Below, one piece after another: positions 47,585 through 56,086 of a DNA stretch of 64,000 bases (position 1 is its first letter; each line of letters opens with the position of its first letter). Both the position numbers and the translations under genes were made by a program. Where the stretch lies: the NCBI RefSeq assembly GCF_025567285.1, contig NZ_JAOQJT010000009.1:80519-144518 (forward strand). Reading direction: 5' to 3'. This stretch comes from Coprococcus aceti (GTDB lineage: Bacteria; Bacillota; Clostridia; Lachnospirales; Lachnospiraceae). The notes beneath the pieces were generated by a model. It was not told the origin of the DNA. It ran no database searches and saw nothing but the letters and a program-made list of their open reading frames with translations.

Positions 47585-48876
47585 TATCTCTTACCTCCCT
47601 TTCCTTTTTTCTTCTTTATATGAGCCATTGTCTCCTTGAGCTTTATGTCGGAATCTGCTGGCTCGTTCTCTGCAGAGTGTTCTGGCTGCTCTGCTTCCGT
47701 CGGCTGATCCGTTGATGGCTGCTCTGCTGCCACTTTGTCTGCTACTTCCTGTTCTGCGGCTGGCTGCTCTGTTGACTTCTCATTCTGGAGATTGTCCTGA
47801 CTGTCTGACTGAGTCTCTGCAACAGTCTGCTGCTCCTCATCTGGCGTCTTTTCCTGCTGAACTTCCTCAGCATGCTCCTTAAGCATCTTTCCTGTCGCAT
47901 TCGGAACAAGCTTTATGTCGGCGAGGACTGACTCTCTGGTCGGTGCATATGGGCTGAGTCTTGACTCATCCTTCTTCGCCTCATCTGGCTTGTCAGCCTC
48001 TGGCGCTGTATTCTTTGCTGCATCCTTATCTGCCGCTGCAGGTGTCTCTTCCTGCTTCTTAACCTGTTTTGAATCCGCTGAAGGTTTCGCCGGAGCCTCT
48101 GCTGTCTTTACAGGAGCCGGAGTCTCTGAAACCAGCTTGCCACAACATGCTGCATTGATACAGCCTGCACATGAGTCCGGTCTGCATGCTGCCGGGATCT
48201 CCTCTCCATTTGCCAGTGCCTCGGCTGCCTTCTTTGCATTTCTCTTGTTGATAAATGCTATGATGAATGCAAGCACGAAGAATGCACCAGGTGCAAGTAC
48301 GAATATTGTTATAGGTGTGTACAGGCTGAGTGCATTGCCTATACCCTTTATAATTCCCGATGAGTTCTGAAGTAAGTTGCCATCTCCAAGTATCTGGAAT
48401 CCAAATACACAGCCCTTTCCGACAAGCTCTCTGAACATTCCTATAAGTGTAAGGCCAACTGTAAATCCAAGGCCCATTCCAAGTCCATCAAATATAGATG
48501 GAAGTACCTTGTTCTTGGAAGCATATGCCTCGGCACGACCAAGGATGATACAGTTTACAACTATAAGTGGTATATACAGTCCAAGGCTGCTGTTGAGTGA
48601 TGGCAGGTACGCCTGCAGCAGAAACTGTATGATAGTAACAAACGAAGCTATGATAACTATAAATGATGGTATTCTGACCTTATCAGGTATAACCTTTCTG
48701 AGTGCTGAGATCATGAAGTTGCTGAGCACCAGGATACATGTGGTCGTGAGTCCCATTCCTGCGCCATTGATAGCTGATGATGTAACCGCAAGTGTCGGAC
48801 ACATTCCAAGCATCTGTACGAAGGTCGGGTTCTCTTTCACAATACCATTATATAAACGCTCTGTACATTTTCCCAT
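47584..48876 (-). CDS. rnfE: Rnf complex membrane subunit RnfE with long soluble C-terminal extension
   Basis: A 430-aa protein; RnfE is usually about 200-230. Residues 1-210 are the normal membrane part (QMLGMCPTLAVTSS and VVNCIILGRAEA hold the cluster cysteines). From 211 there is an extra soluble tail. It starts with a cysteine group at C231, C236, C239, C244 and C245 (CRPDSCAGCINAACC), then about 180 residues rich in Ala, Glu, Gln, Pro and Lys, and ends in a basic cluster KKKKGKGGKR. The tail's role is unknown. The Cys spacing could bind a metal or Fe-S cluster. It overlaps rnfDG and rnfA by one base each. Confidence 0.9.
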   Translation of the reverse strand: MGKCTERLYNGIVKENPTFVQMLGMCPTLAVTSSAINGAGMGLTTTCILVLSNFMISALRKVIPDKVRIPSFIVIIASFVTIIQFLLQAYLPSLNSSLGLYIPLIVVNCIILGRAEAYASKNKVLPSIFDGLGMGLGFTVGLTLIGMFRELVGKGCVFGFQILGDGNLLQNSSGIIKGIGNALSLYTPITIFVLAPGAFFVLAFIIAFINKRNAKKAAEALANGEEIPAACRPDSCAGCINAACCGKLVSETPAPVKTAEAPAKPSADSKQVKKQEETPAAADKDAAKNTAPEADKPDEAKKDESRLSPYAPTRESVLADIKLVPNATGKMLKEHAEEVQQEKTPDEEQQTVAETQSDSQDNLQNEKSTEQPAAEQEVADKVAAEQPSTDQPTEAEQPEHSAENEPADSDIKLKETMAHIKKKKGKGGKR

Positions 48877-50510
48877 TACTTGTCACCTCCGTTCGACGCT
48901 GCAGATGAATCAGCAGCACCGCCATTTATGGACTTCACATACTCAAGTCCCGCATTCACCGCATTGGTAACCGCATTTGTTGTGATGGTAGCTCCTGACA
49001 GGGCATCTATCTCCTCGTCCACTGTTGCACCTGACTTGGTGTACTGGAACTTGTCGACCTTCTTGCCTGCAAACTGCGACTTGAAGCTGTCTGTGTCAGC
49101 CTCCATACCAAGTCCTGCAGTCTCTGAGAGTGACAGGAATGAAATTCCATTTGTCGTTCCATCCGCTCTGACTCCCATGGCAAGCTGAAGGTCTCCACTA
49201 TACGCCTCATGTGATGTGACAGTCACAACATATCCAAGTGCTGAACCATCGCTGCCCTTTGCTTCCACGATCTCATCTATATCTGCGTTATATCCGGCAT
49301 CTGACAGGATCTTTGCAGCCGCATCGGCATCAAAGTCAGCATAGCTGTCAAACGAATCCGCATCATCGAATACCGCCTTATATGCCTCTTCCTTTGCTTT
49401 CTGCTCTGTAACTGCTATAGGATCCTTTGTGATCTTATATACATAAGCCAGTGCAAATCCTGCTATGACTGTGATTATCATGATTGCTATAGTTGCTATA
49501 ACAATCGACTTTGTATCCATCTTGGACTTTGTTCCGGCTGTGTCACCCTGGGCTGCAAGCTCTGCGCCCTCTCCGAAGCTCTTCGGCTGTGTCCATCTCT
49601 CAATGAGTGGCACAAGCAGGTTGGAGAATATGATCGCATATGATACGCCCTCTGCTGATCCTCCGTATATTCTGAAACAGAATGTGAGTATACCAAGTAT
49701 CACACCAAACACAACCTTACCCGCAGGTGTGATAGGTGATGTAACATAGTCAGTTGCCATAAAGAATGCTCCAAGCATCAGACCACCACCGCACAGGTGT
49801 GCTGCGAGGAATGTAAGATCAAAACCTCTACCCGATGCAACCGCATATATCATAATGAGCACCGCAAATGTTCCTATATATGTAAATGGAATAACCGGCT
49901 TTATAACTCTTCTGATCAGAAGATAAGCCGCACCAACAAGTAAACATACAACTGATGTCTCACCTATGGTTCCCGGTATATTTCCAAGAAACATATTGAG
50001 TACATTGACATTTGCCAGATCCCCTGTGTTCTTGAGCACTGCAAGAGGTGTAGCAGTTGTCACACCATCATACGAGAATGATGTCATTCTTCCTGCAAAT
50101 GATATGAGAAGGAAACATCTTGCGCCCAGCGCTGGATTCATGAAGTTGAATCCCAGTCCTCCAAAGAGCTGTTTAACTATTATAATGGCAAATGCACTTC
50201 CGAGTATCGCCATCCACACCGGTACATCCGGTGAGAGGTTCAGTGCAAGAAGAAGTCCTGTTACAACTGCACTGAGATCGCCTATGGTTACTTTTCTGTT
50301 CATCATCTTCTGGTACAGCCACTCAAACAGCACGCATGAGACCACGCATGTGAGTATAAGTATCATAGCGTTCAGCTCGAAGTTGATGATTCCAAATACG
50401 GTTGCCGGAAGCAAAGCAATGATCACATCCAGCATAATGCTCTGTGTACTTCGTTTATCTCTGACATGTGGAGATGACGAAATCTTAAATGTATTATCCA
50501 ATGTGTACAC
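48876..50510 (-). CDS. Fused RnfD-RnfG subunit of the Rnf complex
   Basis: A 544-aa fusion. Residues about 1-320 are RnfD (FKISSSPHVRDKRSTQSIML, then ATDYVTSPITPAGKVVFG with the region of covalent FMN attachment near 255). A linker with a membrane helix (IVIATIAIMIITVIAGFALA, about 342-361) leads into RnfG, whose FMN motif is S505-G-A-T508 in DALSGATITT. No separate rnfG exists in the cluster, which supports a true fusion. Both flavins would be attached by an ApbE enzyme; an apbE gene lies just upstream of the operon. Confidence 0.9.
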   Translation of the reverse strand: MYTLDNTFKISSSPHVRDKRSTQSIMLDVIIALLPATVFGIINFELNAMILILTCVVSCVLFEWLYQKMMNRKVTIGDLSAVVTGLLLALNLSPDVPVWMAILGSAFAIIIVKQLFGGLGFNFMNPALGARCFLLISFAGRMTSFSYDGVTTATPLAVLKNTGDLANVNVLNMFLGNIPGTIGETSVVCLLVGAAYLLIRRVIKPVIPFTYIGTFAVLIMIYAVASGRGFDLTFLAAHLCGGGLMLGAFFMATDYVTSPITPAGKVVFGVILGILTFCFRIYGGSAEGVSYAIIFSNLLVPLIERWTQPKSFGEGAELAAQGDTAGTKSKMDTKSIVIATIAIMIITVIAGFALAYVYKITKDPIAVTEQKAKEEAYKAVFDDADSFDSYADFDADAAAKILSDAGYNADIDEIVEAKGSDGSALGYVVTVTSHEAYSGDLQLAMGVRADGTTNGISFLSLSETAGLGMEADTDSFKSQFAGKKVDKFQYTKSGATVDEEIDALSGATITTNAVTNAVNAGLEYVKSINGGAADSSAASNGGDK

Positions 50511-50513
50511 CTC

Positions 50514-51839
50514 CTACTTCTTTTTATTCGCAATGATGGATTTTCTTGTTCCCGCAATGGTCTGTGTCAGATGTCTCTTCGCCGGACACACATACGAACA
50601 GCATCCACACTCACAACACTCCATTCCGTTGTGAGCCAGGAATCCCTCTGTATCCCCATGCTCAGCCAGTGAAGCAAGCATCGAAGGAACAATACGTCCC
50701 GGACACACATCAACACAGCGTCCGCATCTGATACAGTTGCTCGGTTCAAGGTCTGCCACCTCGTCATGTGTCATACACAGCAGTGCCGACACTCCCTTGG
50801 TTGCAGGAACATCCAATGAGAAAAGTGCCTTTCCCATCATAGGACCGCCTGAGATCACCTTCTCAGGAACCACACCATCCTTAAATCCACCCGCAGCCTC
50901 TATAAGCTCCTGACAGTTTGTTCCTATCCTCACCATAAGATTGCATGGATTCTCTATGGCATCACCTGTTATGGTGACTATCCTTGTGTAGAGTGGTCTT
51001 CCCTCTATAACTGCCTCATATATGGACACGATGGTATCAACATTGTGAACTATACATCCAGCATCCGCTGGAAGCATCTTGGAGTTGACATATCTTCCAG
51101 TGTTAGCATATATGAGCTGACGCTCGGCACCCTGAGGGTACTTGGTCTTCATCACATGGACTTCGATCTTGTCATTGTCCTTTACCTTATCCCTGAGAAG
51201 TTCTATTGCCTCAGGCTTATTATCCTCTATGGCGATGATTCCCTTTGCATGATCAAACAGATTGATACATATCTCAAGTCCCAGTATCAGCTTGTCCGGT
51301 TCCTCCATCATCCTTCTGTAATCCGAAGTAAGATATGGCTCACACTCTGCGCCATTTACTATTATGTAGTCGATCGCATCCTCGTTCTTCGGGGACAGCT
51401 TGACATTTGCAGGGAAACCGGCGCCGCCCATTCCTACTATTCCGGCCTCCTTGATGATCTCCTTCACATCCTCTCTATACAGAGTGGACAGATCTTTTAC
51501 ATTTGCTGCAAAGTCGATCTCCTCAAACAGGCCATCATTCTCTACAACTATTGATTCAACCTTTGATCCACCAGGCACATATCTCGGCTCGATTGCCTTG
51601 ACCTTTCCCGATATGGATGAATGTATATTCGCTGACACGAAGCCACTGGTCTCCGCAATCTTCTGACCAACCAGGACTCTGTCGCCCTTCTTCACTATAG
51701 GTGTGGCCGGTGCCCCTATATGCTGACTCAGCGGGTACACGCAGTCACCTTTTGGAAGGTATTCTCTGACAGGCTTTTCCATTGACAATTCTTTGCCTTC
51801 ATATGGATGAATTCCGCCCAGAAATGTTAACAAACCCAT
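50514..51839 (-). CDS. rnfC: Rnf complex NADH-side subunit RnfC
   Basis: A 441-aa peripheral subunit. The NADH/FMN-binding part shows GMGGAGFPANVKL and VNGAECEPYLTSDYR. Two 4Fe-4S motifs follow: CIRCGRCVDVCP (about 372-383) and CCECGCCSYVCP. It exchanges electrons with NAD+ while ferredoxin is oxidised by RnfB, coupled to ion export. It is the first gene of the operon. Likely promoter boxes TTGTTT-17-TATTAT lie about 50 bp upstream of the ATG. Confidence 0.95.
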   Translation of the reverse strand: MGLLTFLGGIHPYEGKELSMEKPVREYLPKGDCVYPLSQHIGAPATPIVKKGDRVLVGQKIAETSGFVSANIHSSISGKVKAIEPRYVPGGSKVESIVVENDGLFEEIDFAANVKDLSTLYREDVKEIIKEAGIVGMGGAGFPANVKLSPKNEDAIDYIIVNGAECEPYLTSDYRRMMEEPDKLILGLEICINLFDHAKGIIAIEDNKPEAIELLRDKVKDNDKIEVHVMKTKYPQGAERQLIYANTGRYVNSKMLPADAGCIVHNVDTIVSIYEAVIEGRPLYTRIVTITGDAIENPCNLMVRIGTNCQELIEAAGGFKDGVVPEKVISGGPMMGKALFSLDVPATKGVSALLCMTHDEVADLEPSNCIRCGRCVDVCPGRIVPSMLASLAEHGDTEGFLAHNGMECCECGCCSYVCPAKRHLTQTIAGTRKSIIANKKK

Positions 51840-51970
51840 GTTCTACCTCTTTTCCTTATATATTTTTATTAAAAAAATCTCCCTATATAATAACGCTTTA
51901 AGCCCTCAAAAACAACCTAAATGGGGATATATTATCATTTTAAAATATGGAAATTCTTCTGCTTATCCGC

Positions 51971-52032
51971 AAAAAAAACGATCACATATAAGATATAGAC
52001 ACTTATGTCTTTTCTGTATCTTACATGTGATC
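51971..52032 (-). terminator. Terminator of the apbE/NusG-II/Gx operon
   Basis: A long stem: GATCACATGTAAGATA pairs with TATCTTATATGTGATC with few mismatches, around an inner GACATAAGTGTC, followed on the minus strand by TTTTTTTT. It separates this operon from rnfC. Confidence 0.85.
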
Positions 52033-52058
52033 ATTTATAAATTCATTCGGATATCATT

Positions 52059-52616
52059 CTAATATTCTATGGACGGAAGCTTTCTGACAAGCACAGCCCC
52101 CGCCAGGCCTATGCACACACCGGCTATAGTTCCCGATATGCACAGCACCGGCATATACAACATGATATTGCCACTCTTCATGAGAAGTGCTGCCATTGCT
52201 ATTTGCCCTGCGTTGTGGCTCACTCCGCCTAGTATGCTCGTTCCAAGGAGACCAAACAGATCCTTTTTCCTGCAAAGCGTCATGACCAGAAGTGACAACA
52301 CCGCTCCCGCCATGCTGTATACCATAACCGTCATATTGCCAAACAACAGCGACGACAGCACCACTCTCACCAGTGACACTATCCACGCATCTGATATCCT
52401 CAGCCTGTACATGACAACTATGGTGACCATATTTGCAAGTCCCAGCTTGATTCCCGGAACAGCTATATTCACCGGGATCATGGATTCAAGATAGGAAAAT
52501 ACCATGGCTATGGCCACGAACATACCTGTGTATGTGATCCTTTTTGTACTCCAGCCATGCATTCTATCCACCGCCGTCTCTGAACTTTTCTGATCATTTT
52601 TATCTCTACTGCACAT
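52059..52616 (-). CDS. Gx transporter family membrane protein (HepS-I-like)
   Basis: A 185-aa integral membrane protein. It has the characteristic VPGIKLGLANMVTIVVMYRL segment (about 54-73) and about five helices (GMFVAIAMVFSYLES, VVLSSLLFGNMTVMVYSM, IAGVCIGLAGAVLV). Annotated relatives are called heptaprenyl diphosphate synthase component I or Gx transporters and occur beside apbE and NusG-II genes, as here. Substrate unknown. Overlaps the preceding gene by 11 bp. Confidence 0.85.
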   Translation of the reverse strand: MCSRDKNDQKSSETAVDRMHGWSTKRITYTGMFVAIAMVFSYLESMIPVNIAVPGIKLGLANMVTIVVMYRLRISDAWIVSLVRVVLSSLLFGNMTVMVYSMAGAVLSLLVMTLCRKKDLFGLLGTSILGGVSHNAGQIAMAALLMKSGNIMLYMPVLCISGTIAGVCIGLAGAVLVRKLPSIEY

Positions 52617-52974
52617 CTATATCTCTTTCCCTGCCACCTTGTATCTCTATGACAAGCTTGTGCGGAAGACAGGTTATAGTCTCTCCTCTCCTGCTCTTCC
52701 AGCCCATATTCACACACACCTTATCCGGGCAGTCCGCATCACCGACACTGATCTTCCCAGATTCAACCACAACAGTGTTGCTGCCCCTGTCCGTGTTGAA
52801 CTCATAGGTATCGTCGACTGTCATGTCTATGGTCTGCACCAGTTTGTCATCTATATACACATCCGCGGTATTGCCCGTCGGAAGCACAAGCCGCATGACA
52901 AGCCAGCATATAATTCCCGCTACTAAAAGGACTACACACAATATCAGATCTTTTTTTCTAAACCATCCTGCCAT
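52606..52974 (-). CDS. NusG domain II-containing protein
   Basis: A 122-aa protein with an N-terminal membrane anchor (LILCVVLLVAGIICWLVMRL). The exported domain ends DCPDKVCVNMGWKSRRGETI and CLPHKLVIEI, the typical NusG-II signature. Function is unknown. It co-occurs with ApbE and Gx transporters near Rnf clusters, suggesting a role in extracytoplasmic flavin or redox protein maturation (inference). Confidence 0.88.
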   Translation of the reverse strand: MAGWFRKKDLILCVVLLVAGIICWLVMRLVLPTGNTADVYIDDKLVQTIDMTVDDTYEFNTDRGSNTVVVESGKISVGDADCPDKVCVNMGWKSRRGETITCLPHKLVIEIQGGRERDIDVQ

Positions 52975-52983
52975 ATCTTCACA

Positions 52984-54033
52984 TCACTCTGCCAATTTAT
53001 AGTCTTCTGCCGTTATGGTGAATCGGTCCTTCAGGCCTTCACTGACATACACATTCTTATCCTCATCTATGATGACGGCCTCCGCACCATACTCCTGAAT
53101 GGTCTTCATAGCCTTATCCTTATCCATCAGCATACACAGTGTGGACAAGGCGTCACTGGTCAGTCCGTTATCACACACTACCGTGGCCGCTATAGTGCCA
53201 TTCCATGCCGGATATCCTGTCCGGGGATCAAGTATGTGGTGGTATCTCCTGCCATCCTGCTCAAAATACTTTTCATAATCTCCCGATGTGGATACAAATG
53301 CCGTCTCCCCATCGCCAAAGCTTATGACACCCATGGTCGTTCCCTCTCCGGCTCTCGGATCCTTGACACCGACCTTCCAGGCTGTACCATCAGGCTTGCT
53401 TCCGTACACAACTATACTTCCGCCCAGGGCCACACATGCACCGGCCGCATCAGTACCCTTGAGATACTCTGCTGCCATGTCGCAGCCATATCCCTTGCCG
53501 ACTGCTCCCAGATCAAGCATCATACCAGGCTCTGATATCCTTAACGTATCGCCATCCACACTTACCTTTGACACATCCACCAGCCTCAGTGCACTGTCTA
53601 TATCCGCCTGTGATGGAATCTCTGTCCTGCCATCTTCTATCCCCCACACATCCGCCAAAGGCCGTATGGTGATATCCAGCAGATCGTCATGAGCCCTCGA
53701 TATGTCAAGCGTCTGCTTCAGCACACCCGCAAGCTCGCTGCTCACCGTGATATCCTCATCAGGCTTATATGTGGTGTTCACCCTGTATATCTCAGAGTCC
53801 GCTGAGCGCCATGACAGCACATCCTTGTCCAGGCTGTCTATGAGCTTCAGCATCCCGTCTATATTCTCACTGCCATGGCTTCCATACACTGTAAATGACG
53901 CAGCCGTTCCCATGGTGATCGTGTTCCTTGTATATTCACTTTCACCTGACCGTCTCACGCCTGATATGATGACCATAGCAATCACAGCCACCATGACAAC
54001 CACTACGGCTGCTATCCTGTACCATTTCTTCAT
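52984..54033 (-). CDS. apbE: FAD:protein FMN transferase ApbE
   Basis: A 349-aa exported enzyme. A membrane/signal helix (IAAVVVVMVAVIAMVIISGV) is followed by TITMGTAASFTVYG, DLGAVGKGYGCDMAAEYL, LGGSIVVYGSKPDG, HHILDPRTGYPAW and VCDNGLTSDALSTLCML. These are ApbE hallmarks, including the Mg site (G-L-T-S-D-A). It attaches FMN to Thr in SGAT-type motifs, and the RnfDG fusion carrying one lies just downstream. Confidence 0.94.
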   Translation of the reverse strand: MKKWYRIAAVVVVMVAVIAMVIISGVRRSGESEYTRNTITMGTAASFTVYGSHGSENIDGMLKLIDSLDKDVLSWRSADSEIYRVNTTYKPDEDITVSSELAGVLKQTLDISRAHDDLLDITIRPLADVWGIEDGRTEIPSQADIDSALRLVDVSKVSVDGDTLRISEPGMMLDLGAVGKGYGCDMAAEYLKGTDAAGACVALGGSIVVYGSKPDGTAWKVGVKDPRAGEGTTMGVISFGDGETAFVSTSGDYEKYFEQDGRRYHHILDPRTGYPAWNGTIAATVVCDNGLTSDALSTLCMLMDKDKAMKTIQEYGAEAVIIDEDKNVYVSEGLKDRFTITAEDYKLAE

Positions 54034-54051
54034 GGTCTGCCTACCTCTGTG

Positions 54052-55848
54052 TTATTTCAGATATTCGTCGTGAACCTGTTCTCTCAGCGAATATCTGAAG
54101 GATTTCTCGTACTCCACATTCTCATTGATGCTGTGGTTTACCTCCTCGAAGAAGCTCTGGTTGATGATATCCATGGAGTAGAATATCGGGTAGTTACTGT
54201 TCTTCTCCCACATCATAACTCCACCATCCACGGATTCCTTACCGTACTCCTCCTCGTAGCGCTTCTTGCAGTCTCCACTGCACAGATATACATGACACAA
54301 ACCGTTGAGGGTCTTCTTCAGCATATCCGTTCTGAGTATATATCCATCACAGTCTATCGCCCAGTCCGGTATCTCATCCGGCTTCACTATGACTATGATC
54401 GGCATATATCTGTCAGGGCTCTCAACAATCGCATTCAGCTTGTCATAGCTGATCTCCTCAGGGCTTGATCCCTCCTCCATGACTATCCCGGCGTCTACAA
54501 AGCCAACCTGATTGAACATATCCTTCATGAACTTTGGCCTGCTGTATCTTCTCTCCTTGACGTTGATGGTCTCACATATGTTCTCCACATTCACATCATA
54601 TATATCCCCGGCACTCACCATATCCACTGTCACATGCCATATAACACCAGCCTCTGAATTGCTTATGTGCTGGAAATCCATATGAAACTCACCGGCCTCA
54701 TATGTTATATATACCTTATATCCTATGGTGGAATAATCCACACTCGTGAGTTCCTCGGGCATCTGTGGGAACACCATACTGATGTGCTCTCTGACCCATT
54801 TGTATATGATCTCACACGCCTTGTCATAACCCGCCGCAGGTATTCCTACCCTGTGGCTGTACACAACATTCGGAACCATAGGCTTTATCTCAGTTTTCAC
54901 CTCTGGTCTTACCGCTGGAACGAACTGCTCCTTGTCAAGCAGCCTTGATATATACTCGTTGTGGACTATCTCCTTGTTGATCAGATAAATAACTCTGTCA
55001 GGAGTCAGCTCCTTGTGATACTTCTTGTTGAGCAGAATCTCAACCAGTTCGCGCTTGCTCACAGTGTGGAACTGCGCCACGATATCCGGATTGTTGTCCA
55101 GATATTCCCTGAGCTCAGGCTTAAGCGGATCCTGCGTGATCCTGAGCCTGTATTTGCTTCTTATGGCATTCTCCCAGTTCTTCTCCTTGTACTGTGAGTC
55201 GTGAATACTGTTGAAAATCTGCATGATAGACCAGTCGCACAGCTCCAGATTGGCTATGATACTGTTCATGACTCTGGACAGATCCTCATGTCCAGTCCAC
55301 AGATCGGTCTCCTTGGAATCAGAACCCAGCTTATACTTATATCTCATCTCATGCTCTATCTCATGCCAACCCTCGAAGAGCACCGTCCTGAGCTGTACCT
55401 CAAATGTCTGATCAAATGGCTTGTTCCACACACTTGCAGGTATGTTTCGCAGATATTTGCTCGGTATCCTGAACACACCGTTACATTTCTGTGCCTCAAA
55501 TTTGTTCTCCTCATTCTTCGTCTTGGACCAATTGTCCAGAAGAAACGTCTCCTCAAGTATCTTCTCACATATATCCATGTCCTCCAGATAGAACAGGTTG
55601 ATTCGTATACCTATGATATCCTGAATCTTTCTTCCTCCTTCCTGCATGGAGTATTTACCAGTCTCCAGCTTGTGCAGAAGTGACGATTCTGACTTGATTC
55701 TCGATGTACTGTTAAAATATATTCCCGCATTGTTCAGCTTCGTGACAAGAGTGTTGAGCAGACTCATCTTCACATTGTTGATCTCCTCTATCTCCTGTTC
55801 CTGAAGAAGCTTCTCGTCACTATTATAGTCATAGATGCTATAATCCAT
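54052..55848 (-). CDS. RelA/SpoT-fold protein with divergent motif and unknown C-terminal half
   Basis: A 598-aa protein. Residues about 20-175 match the (p)ppGpp synthetase fold: R50-x-K52..S55....K60 (SRIKSESSLLHK), IQDIIGIRI (76-83), E150 in FEVQLRT and WHEIEHEMRYK. The usual G-Y-R-S-x-H loop reads NGVFRIPSKYL (123-133), so the His is missing. About 400 residues follow that I cannot assign to a family. It is too long for RelQ/RelP small synthetases and lacks the HD hydrolase of Rel. It may be a catalytically altered alarmone enzyme. Precedes apbE by 18 bp. Confidence 0.72.
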   Translation of the reverse strand: MDYSIYDYNSDEKLLQEQEIEEINNVKMSLLNTLVTKLNNAGIYFNSTSRIKSESSLLHKLETGKYSMQEGGRKIQDIIGIRINLFYLEDMDICEKILEETFLLDNWSKTKNEENKFEAQKCNGVFRIPSKYLRNIPASVWNKPFDQTFEVQLRTVLFEGWHEIEHEMRYKYKLGSDSKETDLWTGHEDLSRVMNSIIANLELCDWSIMQIFNSIHDSQYKEKNWENAIRSKYRLRITQDPLKPELREYLDNNPDIVAQFHTVSKRELVEILLNKKYHKELTPDRVIYLINKEIVHNEYISRLLDKEQFVPAVRPEVKTEIKPMVPNVVYSHRVGIPAAGYDKACEIIYKWVREHISMVFPQMPEELTSVDYSTIGYKVYITYEAGEFHMDFQHISNSEAGVIWHVTVDMVSAGDIYDVNVENICETINVKERRYSRPKFMKDMFNQVGFVDAGIVMEEGSSPEEISYDKLNAIVESPDRYMPIIVIVKPDEIPDWAIDCDGYILRTDMLKKTLNGLCHVYLCSGDCKKRYEEEYGKESVDGGVMMWEKNSNYPIFYSMDIINQSFFEEVNHSINENVEYEKSFRYSLREQVHDEYLK

Positions 55849-56024
55849 TCCATCATTCCTTTTCTGTAATTATATATCAATCCGCCCTGCGGCGTCTTTC
55901 CTATATCCACGCATATCTTTATCTAGTATATCACAATAATTGTGTATTTTGCTTAAAATAATATGAACATTTTATAAAAAACAGTGCAATTCCACCCTTA
56001 TAGTATAAAATCCACTCCATTTTC

Positions 56025-56053
56025 TTGCGAAAGTAAAGGCTTGTATATATAAT
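56025..56053 (+). promoter_or_regulatory. Promoter of the ABC-F gene
   Basis: TTGCGA (56025-56030), a 17-bp spacer and a perfect TATAAT (56048-56053), followed by a short leader with GAGAGG before the ATG at 56087. Confidence 0.7.
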
Positions 56054-56086
56054 TAAAAGGCTAGAACACAAATGAGAGGTTAAATT

